Position numbers and translations under genes: made by a program. From Haliea sp964022665 (GTDB lineage Bacteria > Pseudomonadota > Gammaproteobacteria > Pseudomonadales > Halieaceae): a stretch of 64,000 bases of DNA. The stretch is from NCBI GenBank assembly GCA_964022665.1, contig CAXIDF010000002.1, forward strand, positions 62,001 to 126,000, read 5' to 3'. Below are positions 17,022 to 26,268 of this stretch, one piece after another. Within the stretch, counting starts at the first letter, position 1. Every line of letters starts with the position of its first letter. The notes below the pieces were generated by a model that was not told where the DNA came from, made no database searches, and was given only the letters and a program-made list of their open reading frames with translations.

Positions 17022-19880
17022 GTGCGCAGTGCCGTTAAAGGCCTGATTATCACCTACACCGTATACCTCGCCTGCAGCATGCTGATCCTGTTGCCGGCAC
17101 TCAATATCCTGCCGCATCGATTCCTGCAGGATCAGTATGGCCGCCAATTGACTACCGAGCTGATTCTGTTCAATCCATTCACGCTCGCGCTGCAGGTGCG
17201 TGAGGCCGCCCTCAGTGAGCCAGACGGTGAGCCCTTCATGGCCTTCAGCTACGCCGATGTAAACCTGTCGCTGGCCTCGCTGATCCAGGCCAGCCTGGTG
17301 CTCGATAAAGTCGCACTGCAAGATCTCTCGGTACACCTGCGCCGCGAAGAGGATGGCCAGCTGAATATTGCCGACTTCCTGCCCGCTGACAGCCCGGATG
17401 ACGACGAGCCCGATGCACCTCTCCCGGGTATCACCATCGCCGACCTGTCCCTCAGCGCGCGCCGAATCGATTTCACGGATAACAGCCATCCGCAGGACTA
17501 CAGCACGCATATCAATGACTTCAGCCTGGCGGTGACCGATCTGTCTACCGTGAGGGAGGCGGGTCAACCTTATCGACTGAGCGCAAACACCGAAGGCGGA
17601 GGGCACTTGCTGTGGGAGGCAGAGGTCTCACTGCCGGCGAGTCAAAGCAGCGGCCGACTGCAGTTGACAAACATTGACCTGCGACCTGCGTGGCGGTTCG
17701 CGCGCCCGTGGGTCACCTTCGCGCTGGCGCGAGGCCAGCTCGATATGGGACTCGACTACACACTTGATTGGTCCGATGCACTGCAGTACACCCTTGCGGG
17801 GGGCACACTGGGTATTCGAGACGTGTCGTTGACCCCGGGCGAGGATGCACAGCTGCCCGACACCGGCATTGCGCTGCAGGCGCTGACCCTTGCAGGTCTC
17901 AGCGTCGACAGTGCACCTCAAACCGCGTCCCTGGATTCGCTGAAAATACGTGGGCTTGAGGTCAGAGGCTGGAGCGAAGGCAGCCGTGTCAGCCTGACCG
18001 AGATGCTGCTGCCCCCACCCAGCGAAGCAGAGGCAGGCAGTGCGCCTGAGCCACCGACAGAGCCCGCTGCATTCGACTGGTCGCTACAGCTGAAACTCGC
18101 GGAAATGGAGCAGAGCGCCCTGTACTGGCGCAGCGAGTTCACCGAGCCGGCCCTGCTGCAGATAACACCGTTGACCGCCGAACTACGTGATGTACGCTGG
18201 CCCGCCAAGGAGCCGTCGGCCTTCTCCCTGTCGCTGGCAATCAATGATGCCGCCAAATTCGATCTCGCGGGCGCCCTGCACGCCGGCACCGGCGAAGGCG
18301 ATGTCGCTTTCGCGCTGGAGTCCCTGCCGCTGGCCTGGTTTGCACCCAACCTGCCCGCGGTGCTGCGAGCCGAGATCGGCAGCGGCGAAGCGCGTACCGC
18401 AGGCACCGTACGGCTGGAGAAATTTCTGCCCCAAACTGTCAACGCCGACGGCGCCGTCATCGACTTTTCCATGCGCCTGCGCGGAGCCGACGATGCGCTG
18501 ACGCGCTGGGACAGCGTGTCCTGGACGGGGCTCGATGTGCAGCCACTGGCTCGCAGTGTGAACCTGAACGAGCTGCACATCGAAGGCTACCAGGGACGTC
18601 TGCACATACAGGAGGACGGGCAGATCAATGTCCAAAGGCTGTTGGCGCAGGAGGCCGCAACAGAAACCCCGCAAGCGCCGCCCAGCGAAGAACCCGGGCA
18701 GCCTGCCGATACCGCACAGGAAGCCCCCTGGACGGTGGAGCTACCTGCGATTTTCGTGTCCAACAGTACCGTGGATTTTCTCGATGAGTCGCTGCCGATC
18801 CGTTTCCGCACGGTGGTCGGTGACCTCGATGGCACCATCACCGACCTGAGCAGCCGCAAAGGGCAGCCTCTGGCGGTAGACCTCAAGGGGTCGGTGGATG
18901 GTTATGCGCCGGTGACGTTTTCCGGCACCGCGAGCCCCCTGCAGGAGCCCCCCTCCCTGGACCTCAGGCTGCGCTTTCGCGGGCTGGATATGGCCCGCCT
19001 GACGCCCTACTCAGGGACCTACGCAGGCTATGCCATCGAAGACGGCGTGATGACTGTTGACCTGCGCTATGGCCTGGAAAACAACCGCTTGCAAGGCGAC
19101 AACCAGATCGTGATTGACCAGCTTCAGCTCGGAGAGCGCATTGAGAGCAGCAAGGCGCTGGACCTGCCGCTCCGCTTGGGCATTGCCCTGTTGACCGACA
19201 GCAACGGCGTGATCGACCTTGCGGTGCCGGTCAGCGGCGATGTCAACAATCCCCAGTTCAGCCTTGGCAGCGTCATAGCGGGGGCTTTTGTCAATTTGCT
19301 CACCAAGGCCATCACCGCACCCTTCGCCCTGCTGGCGAACCTGGTGGGAAGCAGCGAGGACCTGGACACCGTGGACTTCGCGGCCGGCAGCAGCGAACTG
19401 GATGACCATGGTCAGGGCAAGTTGCGGGATCTGGCTGCAGCGATGCAGCAACGGCCCGAACTGGCTTTACAGATCAGCGGCAGGCTGGAATTGGACAGTG
19501 ACCGCACTCAGTTGCAACGCCAGCTTGCCCATTCAGCGCTGCTCGACGCCGGGCTGAGCGAACAGGACATCCGCGACCGCACCCGAGCCTGGGAGGACGT
19601 GGTGAAGAATCTGTACGCCGACATCCCTGCGCCAGAACCAACCGACGCCGACGCCGACGCGGAGGGCCCATCTGTGCTGCAGCAGGCGCGGATACTTCGT
19701 GATCAGTGGCCGGTGCCGGATGAGGCACTCACCACACTCGCCACGCAGCGCGCCACCACCACGAAATATTTCCTGCTCAATGCAGGTATCCCGGCGGAGC
19801 GACTGGACGTCAGTGCCAGCGAAGAAGAGAGCAACGAGAAGCGCTTTAGCGGCGTGGAGCTGGCGATAACGGTGGACTGA
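17022..19880 (+). CDS. DUF748/AsmA-like envelope protein
   Basis: A large protein of about 952 residues with one N-terminal transmembrane helix (LIITYTVYLACSMLILLPAL) and a long periplasmic beta-rich region of the DUF748 type, related to AsmA-like proteins that bridge the envelope. Repeats of the pattern SLADLSLSARRIDFTD and the C-terminal PF.LLANLVGSSEDLDTVDFAAGSSELDDHG, resembling an OmpA-like opening, are family features. I prefer the GTG at 17022, which has a perfect GGAGGT six bases ahead; an ATG at 17001 would add seven residues. It is convergent with the SprT-like gene with 15 bases between. Confidence 0.85.
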   Translation: MRSAVKGLIITYTVYLACSMLILLPALNILPHRFLQDQYGRQLTTELILFNPFTLALQVREAALSEPDGEPFMAFSYADVNLSLASLIQASLVLDKVALQDLSVHLRREEDGQLNIADFLPADSPDDDEPDAPLPGITIADLSLSARRIDFTDNSHPQDYSTHINDFSLAVTDLSTVREAGQPYRLSANTEGGGHLLWEAEVSLPASQSSGRLQLTNIDLRPAWRFARPWVTFALARGQLDMGLDYTLDWSDALQYTLAGGTLGIRDVSLTPGEDAQLPDTGIALQALTLAGLSVDSAPQTASLDSLKIRGLEVRGWSEGSRVSLTEMLLPPPSEAEAGSAPEPPTEPAAFDWSLQLKLAEMEQSALYWRSEFTEPALLQITPLTAELRDVRWPAKEPSAFSLSLAINDAAKFDLAGALHAGTGEGDVAFALESLPLAWFAPNLPAVLRAEIGSGEARTAGTVRLEKFLPQTVNADGAVIDFSMRLRGADDALTRWDSVSWTGLDVQPLARSVNLNELHIEGYQGRLHIQEDGQINVQRLLAQEAATETPQAPPSEEPGQPADTAQEAPWTVELPAIFVSNSTVDFLDESLPIRFRTVVGDLDGTITDLSSRKGQPLAVDLKGSVDGYAPVTFSGTASPLQEPPSLDLRLRFRGLDMARLTPYSGTYAGYAIEDGVMTVDLRYGLENNRLQGDNQIVIDQLQLGERIESSKALDLPLRLGIALLTDSNGVIDLAVPVSGDVNNPQFSLGSVIAGAFVNLLTKAITAPFALLANLVGSSEDLDTVDFAAGSSELDDHGQGKLRDLAAAMQQRPELALQISGRLELDSDRTQLQRQLAHSALLDAGLSEQDIRDRTRAWEDVVKNLYADIPAPEPTDADADAEGPSVLQQARILRDQWPVPDEALTTLATQRATTTKYFLLNAGIPAERLDVSASEEESNEKRFSGVELAITVD

Positions 19881-19895
19881 AGCGGCGCCCGGCCG

Positions 19896-20441
19896 TCAGT
19901 CGGCGGGGCGCAGTACGCCACTGCAATAGCGGCACAGGTAGCGGGCGCGCCCCTCGCGCATGCGGTTGTGACGCACAGTGGTTACCGCGTGCTCGCGGCA
20001 ACCACAGTGATAGGGATGGCGGCGCTGGCGACGCATCGGCACACCGTCCAGCGCAAGATCGAACGTCACCCGGGGCGGACGCCCAAAAAGCTGCATCACC
20101 TGCTGCCACTGCGGCCCGTGCGGCTTCAGGCGTCGACGGGGATAACGCATGTGAACCACATAGTGTGCCACTTCGTGCGGTACCGTGTGTTCCAGGTTTT
20201 CGTCGAAGTGACGGGCAAAAATCCAGGGGTTGTAGCGAATACTGCAGCTCGCTCCCTGCACGCGGAACATCCCGGCACTGCCGCCGCTTAAGTCAAAGAG
20301 CACGGTGGGCAGCGCAAGTGGCTGCGCCAACAGGGCCGCCGCACGGTCAACCCAGGCCTGGGTTGCAACGATCACCTGCGCACGTTGCGCCGTGCCAATC
20401 GGCTCGATGGACACACTGGCGGATTTGTCGTCGCTGCTCAT
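19896..20441 (-). CDS. SprT-like zinc metalloprotease
   Basis: A 181-residue protein of the SprT family. The zinc site HEVAHYVVH is at residues 89-97 with a further histidine in KPHGPQW, and the C-terminal zinc ribbon is visible as HCGCREH and YLCRYCSG. In eukaryotes the related Spartan protease degrades DNA-protein crosslinks; bacterial SprT proteins are poorly characterised. I start at the ATG at 20441; the upstream in-frame ATG at 20507 would overlap the regulator gene by 34 bases. Confidence 0.88.
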   Translation of the reverse strand: MSSDDKSASVSIEPIGTAQRAQVIVATQAWVDRAAALLAQPLALPTVLFDLSGGSAGMFRVQGASCSIRYNPWIFARHFDENLEHTVPHEVAHYVVHMRYPRRRLKPHGPQWQQVMQLFGRPPRVTFDLALDGVPMRRQRRHPYHCGCREHAVTTVRHNRMREGRARYLCRYCSGVLRPAD

Positions 20442-20473
20442 GGCGCCATTGTAACCGCGATGTGCGTGCGGCT

Positions 20474-21358
20474 TCACCACGCCTGTTCGTGACAGAGTGC
20501 CAGCCACTCGCGCAGTGCGGCGGTATGAAATTTCTGCCGGTGCAGCACAATATGCAGGCGCCGCGTAAAATCGCGATGCGGCACCCGCAAGGGGACGAGA
20601 GAGCCACGGGCAAAGGCCTCAACCAGGCTAATGCGCGACAGGCAGCCCACGCCCAGGCCCGCCTCCACGGCACGTTTGATGGCCTCGGTGTGCTGCAGTT
20701 CAAGGGCCAGACGCAATGCAGGCAGGATGCCATGCATGGCGCGATCAAAGGTCTGCCGGGTACCGGAACCCGGCTCCCGCACGATCCACTCCAGCGACAG
20801 CAGGTCGTCATCAGTGAGCGCGCGGCGCCGCGCCAGCGGGTGGCCGGGCGCCGCGAACACGGTAAGCTCATCCGCCTGCCAGGGTTCACAGGTCAAGTCA
20901 GGGTGGCTCAGCTCCCCCTCAACCAGGCCGATATCAAGTTCGTAGTGTGCCACCTTCTCGGCGATGGCCGCCGTGTTGGCCACGCTGAGCGCCACATCGG
21001 CCGCCGGGAAGCGCGTGCGAAAAACCGCAATCATGGGGACCGCAAGATAATTACCGATGGTCAGGGTGGCACCGAGCTGCAGGCGTCCGCTGACCTCTTC
21101 CCCCAGCATGCCCTGCTCCAACGCGCGCGCCCGATCGAGCAACTCCTCCGCTGCCGGACGCAGCTGACGCCCCAGCTCGCTGAGGCGCAGCCGCTTGCCA
21201 AGGCGGTCGAACAGCTGCACATTGAATTGCTGCTCGAGTTCGCGCAGCGAACCGCTTGCGGCTGACTGCGACATGGCAAGGTCCGACGCCGCCCGGCTGA
21301 TGTTCTCGTGTTGCGCCGTGGCAATAAACACCTCCAGCTGTCTCAGGGTGTAGCGCAT
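20474..21358 (-). CDS. finR: LysR-family regulator, probable FinR
   Basis: A 294-residue LysR-type regulator beginning MRYTLRQLEVFIATAQHENISRAAS, with HTH residues up to about 60 and a CysB/CbbR-like effector domain. The opening and the location, divergent from a ferredoxin-NADP reductase gene with 113 bases between, match FinR of Pseudomonas, which activates fpr under oxidative or redox stress. The assignment to FinR rests on that context and sequence resemblance. The effector is not visible. Confidence 0.8.
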   Translation of the reverse strand: MRYTLRQLEVFIATAQHENISRAASDLAMSQSAASGSLRELEQQFNVQLFDRLGKRLRLSELGRQLRPAAEELLDRARALEQGMLGEEVSGRLQLGATLTIGNYLAVPMIAVFRTRFPAADVALSVANTAAIAEKVAHYELDIGLVEGELSHPDLTCEPWQADELTVFAAPGHPLARRRALTDDDLLSLEWIVREPGSGTRQTFDRAMHGILPALRLALELQHTEAIKRAVEAGLGVGCLSRISLVEAFARGSLVPLRVPHRDFTRRLHIVLHRQKFHTAALREWLALCHEQAW

Positions 21359-21368
21359 AACGGCTCCA

Positions 21369-21418
21369 ATATCGGTTTTACAGCTATCATATATTTATAG
21401 AAACTGTTTTACCAATAT
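21369..21418. promoter_or_regulatory. Candidate FinR operator (dyad)
   Basis: ATATCGGTTTTACAG (21369-21383) and CTGTTTTACCAATAT (21404-21418) form an imperfect inverted repeat, 11 of 15 positions matching, in the AT-rich finR-fpr intergenic region. LysR regulators bind such dyads; direct evidence is absent. Confidence 0.35.
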
Positions 21419-21471
21419 ATAACCCGTGCTTACAGTAGCGCCACTGCACACGACTACTCGGGAGAAAAAAC

Positions 21472-22245
21472 ATGGCGACGTTGCTGCGCGAACGCGTTAC
21501 CGAAGTACACCACTGGACAGACCGCCTGTTCAGCTTCAAGACCACGCGCAATCCGGGCTTTCGCTTCGAAAACGGGCACTTCACCATGATTGGCCTGGAA
21601 CGTGAGGGACGGCCGCTGTTGCGCGCCTACAGTATGGCCAGCGCCAACTACGAGGACCAGCTCGAGTTCTTCAGCATCAAAGTGGCTGATGGCCCCCTCA
21701 CCTCACAGCTGCAGAACATCCGTGTCGGTGACGAACTACTGGTCAACAGCAAGGCGACGGGCACGCTGGTCCTCGACAACCTCCTGCCGGGGCGCAACCT
21801 CTACCTGCTGGGTACCGGCACCGGACTCGCCCCCTTCCTGAGCATCATCAAGGATCCCGCCATTTACGAGCGCTTTGAGCGGGTCATCCTGGCGCACGGT
21901 TGCCGCAACGTGAGCGAGTTGGCGTATCAGGATGCGATTACCCGCGAGCTGCCGGCGCATGAATACCTCGGTGACGAGATTCGCGGCAAACTGATCTACT
22001 ACCCTACCGTCACCCGCGAAGCTTTCCGCAATACCGGCCGCCTGACCGACCTCCTGCGCAGCGACAAGCTGCCGGCCGATGTGGGGCTGCCGCCAATCGA
22101 CCCCGACAATGACCGCTTTATGCTTTGCGGCAGCCCCAGCATGCTGAAAGACATGGGCGCCCTGCTCAACGAGCGCGGGTTCCAGGAATCACGCCACGGC
22201 AAGGCCGCACACTACGTCATTGAGCGGGCCTTCGTGGAAAGCTGA
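21472..22245 (+). CDS. fpr: Ferredoxin/flavodoxin-NADP+ reductase
   Basis: A 257-residue FAD enzyme exchanging electrons between NADPH and ferredoxin or flavodoxin, supplying reduced carriers for iron-sulfur repair and oxidative defence. The FAD motif RAYSMASA is near residue 50, the NADP-binding GTGTGLAPFLS near 114, and the C-terminus (HYVIERAFVES) is typical of the bacterial subclass I enzymes. GGGAGAAAAAAC precedes the ATG. Its stop codon abuts the stop of the convergent acyl-CoA synthetase gene without any gap. Confidence 0.95.
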   Translation: MATLLRERVTEVHHWTDRLFSFKTTRNPGFRFENGHFTMIGLEREGRPLLRAYSMASANYEDQLEFFSIKVADGPLTSQLQNIRVGDELLVNSKATGTLVLDNLLPGRNLYLLGTGTGLAPFLSIIKDPAIYERFERVILAHGCRNVSELAYQDAITRELPAHEYLGDEIRGKLIYYPTVTREAFRNTGRLTDLLRSDKLPADVGLPPIDPDNDRFMLCGSPSMLKDMGALLNERGFQESRHGKAAHYVIERAFVES

Positions 22246-23946
22246 TTAATCTGCGTCAGCGACCTGCAGTGATTCGCGGAGCTCGCGCTTGAGAAACTTG
22301 CCACTGGCGTTTCTCGGCAGGGGCTCCGGCAGAAACCAGATATACCGTGGCACCTTGTAGGGAGCGAGCTGGCCCGCGCAATGGGCCCGCAATTGTGTGG
22401 CGTTGAGCTCGACGCCGGGCTGCAGATACACCGCGGCCCCCACCTCTTCGCCGAGGCGCTCATCCGCTACCGAGAACACCACACACTCCGCCACCGCGTC
22501 ATGGGCAAACAGCGCGTTCTCGACTTCTGCGCAGTACACATTTTCCCCGCCCCGCAGCACCATGTCCTTGGCCCGGTCGACCAGGAAGATAAATCCGTCC
22601 TCATCGATACGCGCGATGTCGCCCGTATGCAACCAGCCGTCGGTGATCGACTCGGCGGTCGCATCCGCGCGGTTCAGGTAACCCTTGATGACCGGCGCGC
22701 CGCGCACCCAGAGCTCACCGATGGCGTTGGCACCGAGGTCCTCACCCGAGGGCCCCACACACTTGGCCTCCAGCGTGGGCACGGCGGGGCCGACGCTGGC
22801 CGGCTTGTCGACAAAAAATTCAGCTGACACCGCGGCGATAATGCCCGATGTTTCGGTCATGCCGTAGCCCGTATTCGGTCGCGCCGCCACCGAACGGGCC
22901 TGGATTTTCTCTACCAGGTCCGGTTGCAGCGCCGCCCCCCCGCCGCCCAGCACCAGCAGCGACGAGGTATCGCGACGCGCAAAATCCGGGTGCATAAGAA
23001 TCTCGCGCGCCATCATGGGCACGCCGTTGAATGTGGTAATTGTCTCTTCTTCAATCAACCGCAGTGCATCCGCCGCATCCCACTTGTACATGTGTACCAG
23101 CTTGCCCCCGGCCAGGGTGGTGGCGTGTGCCACGCAGTTATTGGCAGTGACATGGAACAGCGGGGTTGCCAGCAGGGAATTGGGGGCGGGGGCGGAGCCC
23201 GGCGCTGGCGGCGTTGTGCCCTTGGCCAGGGCCACTGCCATGGGCTGCACGGTGTTGATGAATGCCACATTCATTACATTGGCAACACAGCCCCGGTGCG
23301 TGAGGCGCGCCCCCTTGGGGCGCCCGGTGGTGCCTGATGTGTAGAATATACAGGCATCGTCTTCCGGGGCGATCGCCACCGCCGGCAGGTCCGGCCTGGC
23401 GTTGATGACCTCCACCCAGTCTGTCGCCCAGGCTGGCGCTTCCTCCTGCAGACGCACCGTAACGACCTTCATGGTGGAAAAGCGCTCACGGATCTCACTG
23501 AACCGCTGCAGTCGCTCGCGATCACAGATCAGCACCTGTGGTGCCGAGTCCTCGAGGGCAAACGCCATTTCCTGCGCAACCCACCAGGCGTTCATCCCCA
23601 CCACCACAGCTCCCATGGATGTAACCGCCCAGTAGGCGAGCATCCACTCGGGATAGTTGCGCATGGCTATCGCCACCCGGTCGCCGGGACCAACACCCGC
23701 ATCGTGCAACCAGCGCGCAATACTGGCGGTGAACGTGTGGGCTTCACTGTAGGTACAGCGCTCGCCGCTGAATACCAGGTAATCCTTGTCTGCGTGCCCG
23801 GCTGTGCTCAACCAGATTTCGCGCAGCGAAGGCGGCGCGTGGCGGAAGGTGCGAATCGGGACACTGCCCACCGTCTCGGTTGTCACCTCAAACGGCTGCC
23901 CCGGCCCTGTCAATTCCTGCCATGCCTGCTTCAAATGCTCGTACAC
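22246..23946 (-). CDS. AMP-dependent acyl-CoA synthetase
   Basis: A 566-residue ANL-superfamily ligase that activates a carboxylic acid to acyl-CoA via acyl-AMP. The P-loop-like ACIFYTSGTTGRPKGARLTH, the GYGMTETSG motif, the hinge LHTGDIARIDEDGFIFLVDRAKDM, and the C-terminal catalytic lysine in RNASGKFLKREL are all present. I choose the GTG at 23946 (VYEHLKQAW), which has AGAGG ahead; longer frames upstream enter non-coding sequence. It is divergent from the phosphotransferase gene. The fatty or aromatic substrate is unknown. Confidence 0.92.
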   Translation of the reverse strand: MYEHLKQAWQELTGPGQPFEVTTETVGSVPIRTFRHAPPSLREIWLSTAGHADKDYLVFSGERCTYSEAHTFTASIARWLHDAGVGPGDRVAIAMRNYPEWMLAYWAVTSMGAVVVGMNAWWVAQEMAFALEDSAPQVLICDRERLQRFSEIRERFSTMKVVTVRLQEEAPAWATDWVEVINARPDLPAVAIAPEDDACIFYTSGTTGRPKGARLTHRGCVANVMNVAFINTVQPMAVALAKGTTPPAPGSAPAPNSLLATPLFHVTANNCVAHATTLAGGKLVHMYKWDAADALRLIEEETITTFNGVPMMAREILMHPDFARRDTSSLLVLGGGGAALQPDLVEKIQARSVAARPNTGYGMTETSGIIAAVSAEFFVDKPASVGPAVPTLEAKCVGPSGEDLGANAIGELWVRGAPVIKGYLNRADATAESITDGWLHTGDIARIDEDGFIFLVDRAKDMVLRGGENVYCAEVENALFAHDAVAECVVFSVADERLGEEVGAAVYLQPGVELNATQLRAHCAGQLAPYKVPRYIWFLPEPLPRNASGKFLKRELRESLQVADAD

Positions 23947-24043
23947 AGTAAAACCTCTGTTAGACTTCTGCTGGTGAGGAAGCGGCAGCATACCCCGAGC
24001 CGCTGGCATGCTCAACGCTCGTCCACGGTGTCGGCGCAGGTCA

Positions 24044-24053
24044 ACAATATTGT
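24044..24053. repeat. 10-bp palindrome between divergent genes
   Basis: ACAATATTGT is a perfect palindrome in the 180-base gap between the acyl-CoA synthetase and phosphotransferase genes, in an otherwise GC-rich sequence. It could be an operator for a shared regulator; it is short enough to be chance. Confidence 0.25.
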
Positions 24054-24126
24054 CGCCCCGCGTCATTGTGGCAGCCCTCGCAGCGCGCCAGACTACATAT
24101 TTAACAACACAAGCCAAGGGATCATC

Positions 24127-25146
24127 ATGAGCTCGCAGCAACTGGACACCAGGCGCCTCTCCGCCTACCTGGCAGACCACCTGCCCGACATGGACGGCAG
24201 CCTTACCGCAGAGAAATTCCCCGGCGGGCAATCAAACCCCACGTTCAAACTGACTGCGGGCGGACGTTCCTACGTGTTGCGGCGGAAACCGCCAGGTGAG
24301 TTGCTGCCGTCCGCCCACGCGGTCGACCGTGAGTTCCGCGTTATCAGTGCGCTGCAGAACACTGACGTGCCCGTGCCCCGAACCCACGTGCTGTGTGAAG
24401 ACGAGTCGGTCATAGGCTCGATGTTCTATGTCATGGAATACATGGAAGGCCGTATTCTCTGGGACCCGGTACTGCCGGATGCCGCAGACAACGCGGAGCG
24501 CCGTGCAACCTACGATGCCATGAACGCGACCCTGGCAGCGCTGCACAGTGTCGACGTGGACGCGGTGGGCCTGTCTGACTACGGCAAACCCGGGAACTAC
24601 TTCGAACGTCAGCTGGCGCGCTGGACCCGACAATACCGGGCTTCCGAAACCGAAACCGTGGCCAACATGGAAACCCTGCTGACCTGGCTGCCGGCGAACA
24701 TGCCGGCGGACGATGGCACCGTGAGCCTGGTACACGGCGACTACCGGCTGGACAACATGATGTTCCACCCGACCGAGCCGCGCGTGATTGCCCTCCTCGA
24801 CTGGGAACTTTCCACCCTTGGTCACCCGCTCGCCGACCTCGCCAACCAGTGCATGGCATGGATGCTGCCGCGCGACAGCAGCATGAAAGGGCTGGCCGGG
24901 GTGGACCGCGCATCACTGGGCATCCCCACGGACGAAGAATACATTGCGCGCTACTGCGAACGCACCGGGCGCGCGGGAATCGAGAACTGGAACTTCTACC
25001 TGACTTTCTCGCTGTTTCGCCTGGCCGCCATTGTGCAGGGCATCAAGAAACGTGCGCTGATCGGCACCGCCTCCAGCCAGGAAGCCGACGCGAGGGCAAA
25101 CCTGGTGGGGCCCCTGTCACAGCTGGCCGTTGACCTCATTCGCTGA
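24127..25146 (+). CDS. ACAD10/11-type phosphotransferase family protein
   Basis: A 339-residue kinase-like protein of the aminoglycoside phosphotransferase superfamily, subgroup found fused to or beside acyl-CoA dehydrogenases (ACAD10/11). The catalytic loop VHGDYRLDNMMF and the metal-binding ALLDWELSTLGHP are intact. In animals the ACAD10/11 kinase domain phosphorylates 4-hydroxyacyl-CoA; a similar role here is inference, supported by the divergent acyl-CoA synthetase. I start at the ATG at 24127 (AAGGGA ahead); a longer frame from 23704 reads through the intergenic region and the neighbouring gene. Confidence 0.88.
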   Translation: MSSQQLDTRRLSAYLADHLPDMDGSLTAEKFPGGQSNPTFKLTAGGRSYVLRRKPPGELLPSAHAVDREFRVISALQNTDVPVPRTHVLCEDESVIGSMFYVMEYMEGRILWDPVLPDAADNAERRATYDAMNATLAALHSVDVDAVGLSDYGKPGNYFERQLARWTRQYRASETETVANMETLLTWLPANMPADDGTVSLVHGDYRLDNMMFHPTEPRVIALLDWELSTLGHPLADLANQCMAWMLPRDSSMKGLAGVDRASLGIPTDEEYIARYCERTGRAGIENWNFYLTFSLFRLAAIVQGIKKRALIGTASSQEADARANLVGPLSQLAVDLIR

Positions 25147-25152
25147 AGACTG

Positions 25153-25180
25153 CGGCGGCGACTGCCTCGAGTCGCCGCCG
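25153..25180. repeat. Strong hairpin downstream of the phosphotransferase gene
   Basis: CGGCGGCGACT and AGTCGCCGCCG form a perfect 11-bp stem with a six-base loop, seven bases past the stop codon. There is no T-tract, so it may act as a transcript-end stabiliser or attenuator rather than a classic terminator. Confidence 0.5.
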
Positions 25181-25182
25181 AC

Positions 25183-25221
25183 ATGCATCCAGCAGCGCCC
25201 TCCACGCGTAACTGGATGCAT
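25183..25221. repeat. Second inverted repeat in the same gap
   Basis: ATGCATCCAG (25183-25192) and CTGGATGCAT (25212-25221) are perfect reverse complements, 19 bases apart, immediately after the 11-bp hairpin and just ahead of the DCC-family gene. Confidence 0.45.
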
Positions 25222-25248
25222 ATTCATCATCAGCGGTGGCACGCTACC

Positions 25249-25623
25249 ATGCCCGATACACTCTATTACGATGGTCAATGCCCTTTGTGCACGCGTGAAA
25301 TGACAAAACTGGGCCAGCTGTGTGATGCCCAGCTGCAGCTCGCAGATATTCATCGCCTGCCGCCCGACGACAGTCTGGAGCAGACGGACGGCCTGGCGCC
25401 CAACGACGCCCTGCCATCGCGGGACACGCTGCTGAAAACGCTGCACCTGCGCACGGCGGAAGGCCAATGGCTAACCGGCATTGATGCCAACGTTGCGGCC
25501 TGGCAACACACCCGGCTGGGCCCCCTGTGGCGCTGGCTGCACTGGCCGCTGATACGCCCCGTAGCCGATCGGGTTTACCGGCTCTGGGCTGAGCGCCGCT
25601 ACCGGCGCCTGTACTCCTCATAG
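25249..25623 (+). CDS. DUF393 (DCC family) thiol-disulfide oxidoreductase-like protein
   Basis: A 124-residue small protein with the DCC-family opening LYYDGQCPLCTREM, where the CxxC pair at about residues 11-14 resembles a thioredoxin-type redox site. GIDANVAAW and PLIRPVADRVYRLWAERRYR are also typical. Physiological role of the family is not established. I start at the ATG at 25249; an earlier in-frame start would run through the second inverted repeat. It precedes the flavin reductase gene by nine bases and is probably cotranscribed. Confidence 0.85.
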   Translation: MPDTLYYDGQCPLCTREMTKLGQLCDAQLQLADIHRLPPDDSLEQTDGLAPNDALPSRDTLLKTLHLRTAEGQWLTGIDANVAAWQHTRLGPLWRWLHWPLIRPVADRVYRLWAERRYRRLYSS

Positions 25624-25632
25624 GAAACACAC

Positions 25633-26265
25633 ATGCATTTCACCGCACACGATATCGGCGCGATGGCGTCTCGCTACCGCGCCGCGTTTATCAACTCCCT
25701 GAGTGGCTTCAAGCCCGCCAACCTGGTGGGTACCGCCGATGCCGCCGGCAACAGCAACCTGGCCATCATCAGCTCCGTGGTACACCTCGGCTCACACCCT
25801 CCCCTGCTGGCATTGATCGTGCGCCCCAGCCCGGTTGAGCGCCACACGCTGGAAAACATTCTCGACACACGGTGCTACACCATCAACCACGTGCAACAGA
25901 ACTTCATTGAAGCCGCACACCAGACAGCAGCGCGGTATCCACGAGAGCAGTCCGAATTTACCGCGACCGGGTTAGGCGAGCATTGGGTTAACGGGTTTGC
26001 AGCACCTTTCGTGCGGGAAGCGACTGTGCGCATGGGTCTGGAGCTGCGCGAACACCACCACCTGCATATCAACGATACGCATCTGGTGATCGGAGAAGTC
26101 GTGCTGGTTGATGTGCCTGACGAGGCTCTGGGCGAGGATGGTGCCATCGATATCAATGCCGCCGACAGCGTCGCACTGAGCGGACTGGACAGCTATTACA
26201 CGACCTCGCGCGTGCGCCGCATGGCCTATGCGAAGCCAGACCTGCCGCCGAGAACCATTGACTGA
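25633..26265 (+). CDS. Flavin reductase-like FMN-binding protein
   Basis: A 210-residue protein of the flavin reductase-like/split-barrel fold, which bind FMN and may reduce free flavin or serve as an oxidoreductase. SGFKPANLVGTADAAGNSNLAIISSVVHLGSHPPLLALIVRP is the core FMN-binding block, and CYTINHVQ follows. TAGGAAACACAC precedes the ATG. It probably forms a pair with the DCC-family gene just upstream, suggesting a redox role; the substrate is unknown. It is convergent with the DUF2164 gene, three bases apart. Confidence 0.82.
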   Translation: MHFTAHDIGAMASRYRAAFINSLSGFKPANLVGTADAAGNSNLAIISSVVHLGSHPPLLALIVRPSPVERHTLENILDTRCYTINHVQQNFIEAAHQTAARYPREQSEFTATGLGEHWVNGFAAPFVREATVRMGLELREHHHLHINDTHLVIGEVVLVDVPDEALGEDGAIDINAADSVALSGLDSYYTTSRVRRMAYAKPDLPPRTID

Positions 26266-26268
26266 GCG

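Noticed and set aside
23704..24126. N-terminal extension of the phosphotransferase reading frame
   Set aside because: It runs through the start of the divergent acyl-CoA synthetase and the intergenic region; the ATG at 24127 has a good ribosome binding site and matches family length.
23947..24231. N-terminal extension of the acyl-CoA synthetase
   Set aside because: The added residues lack family similarity and overlap the divergent gene; GTG at 23946 has AGAGG ahead.
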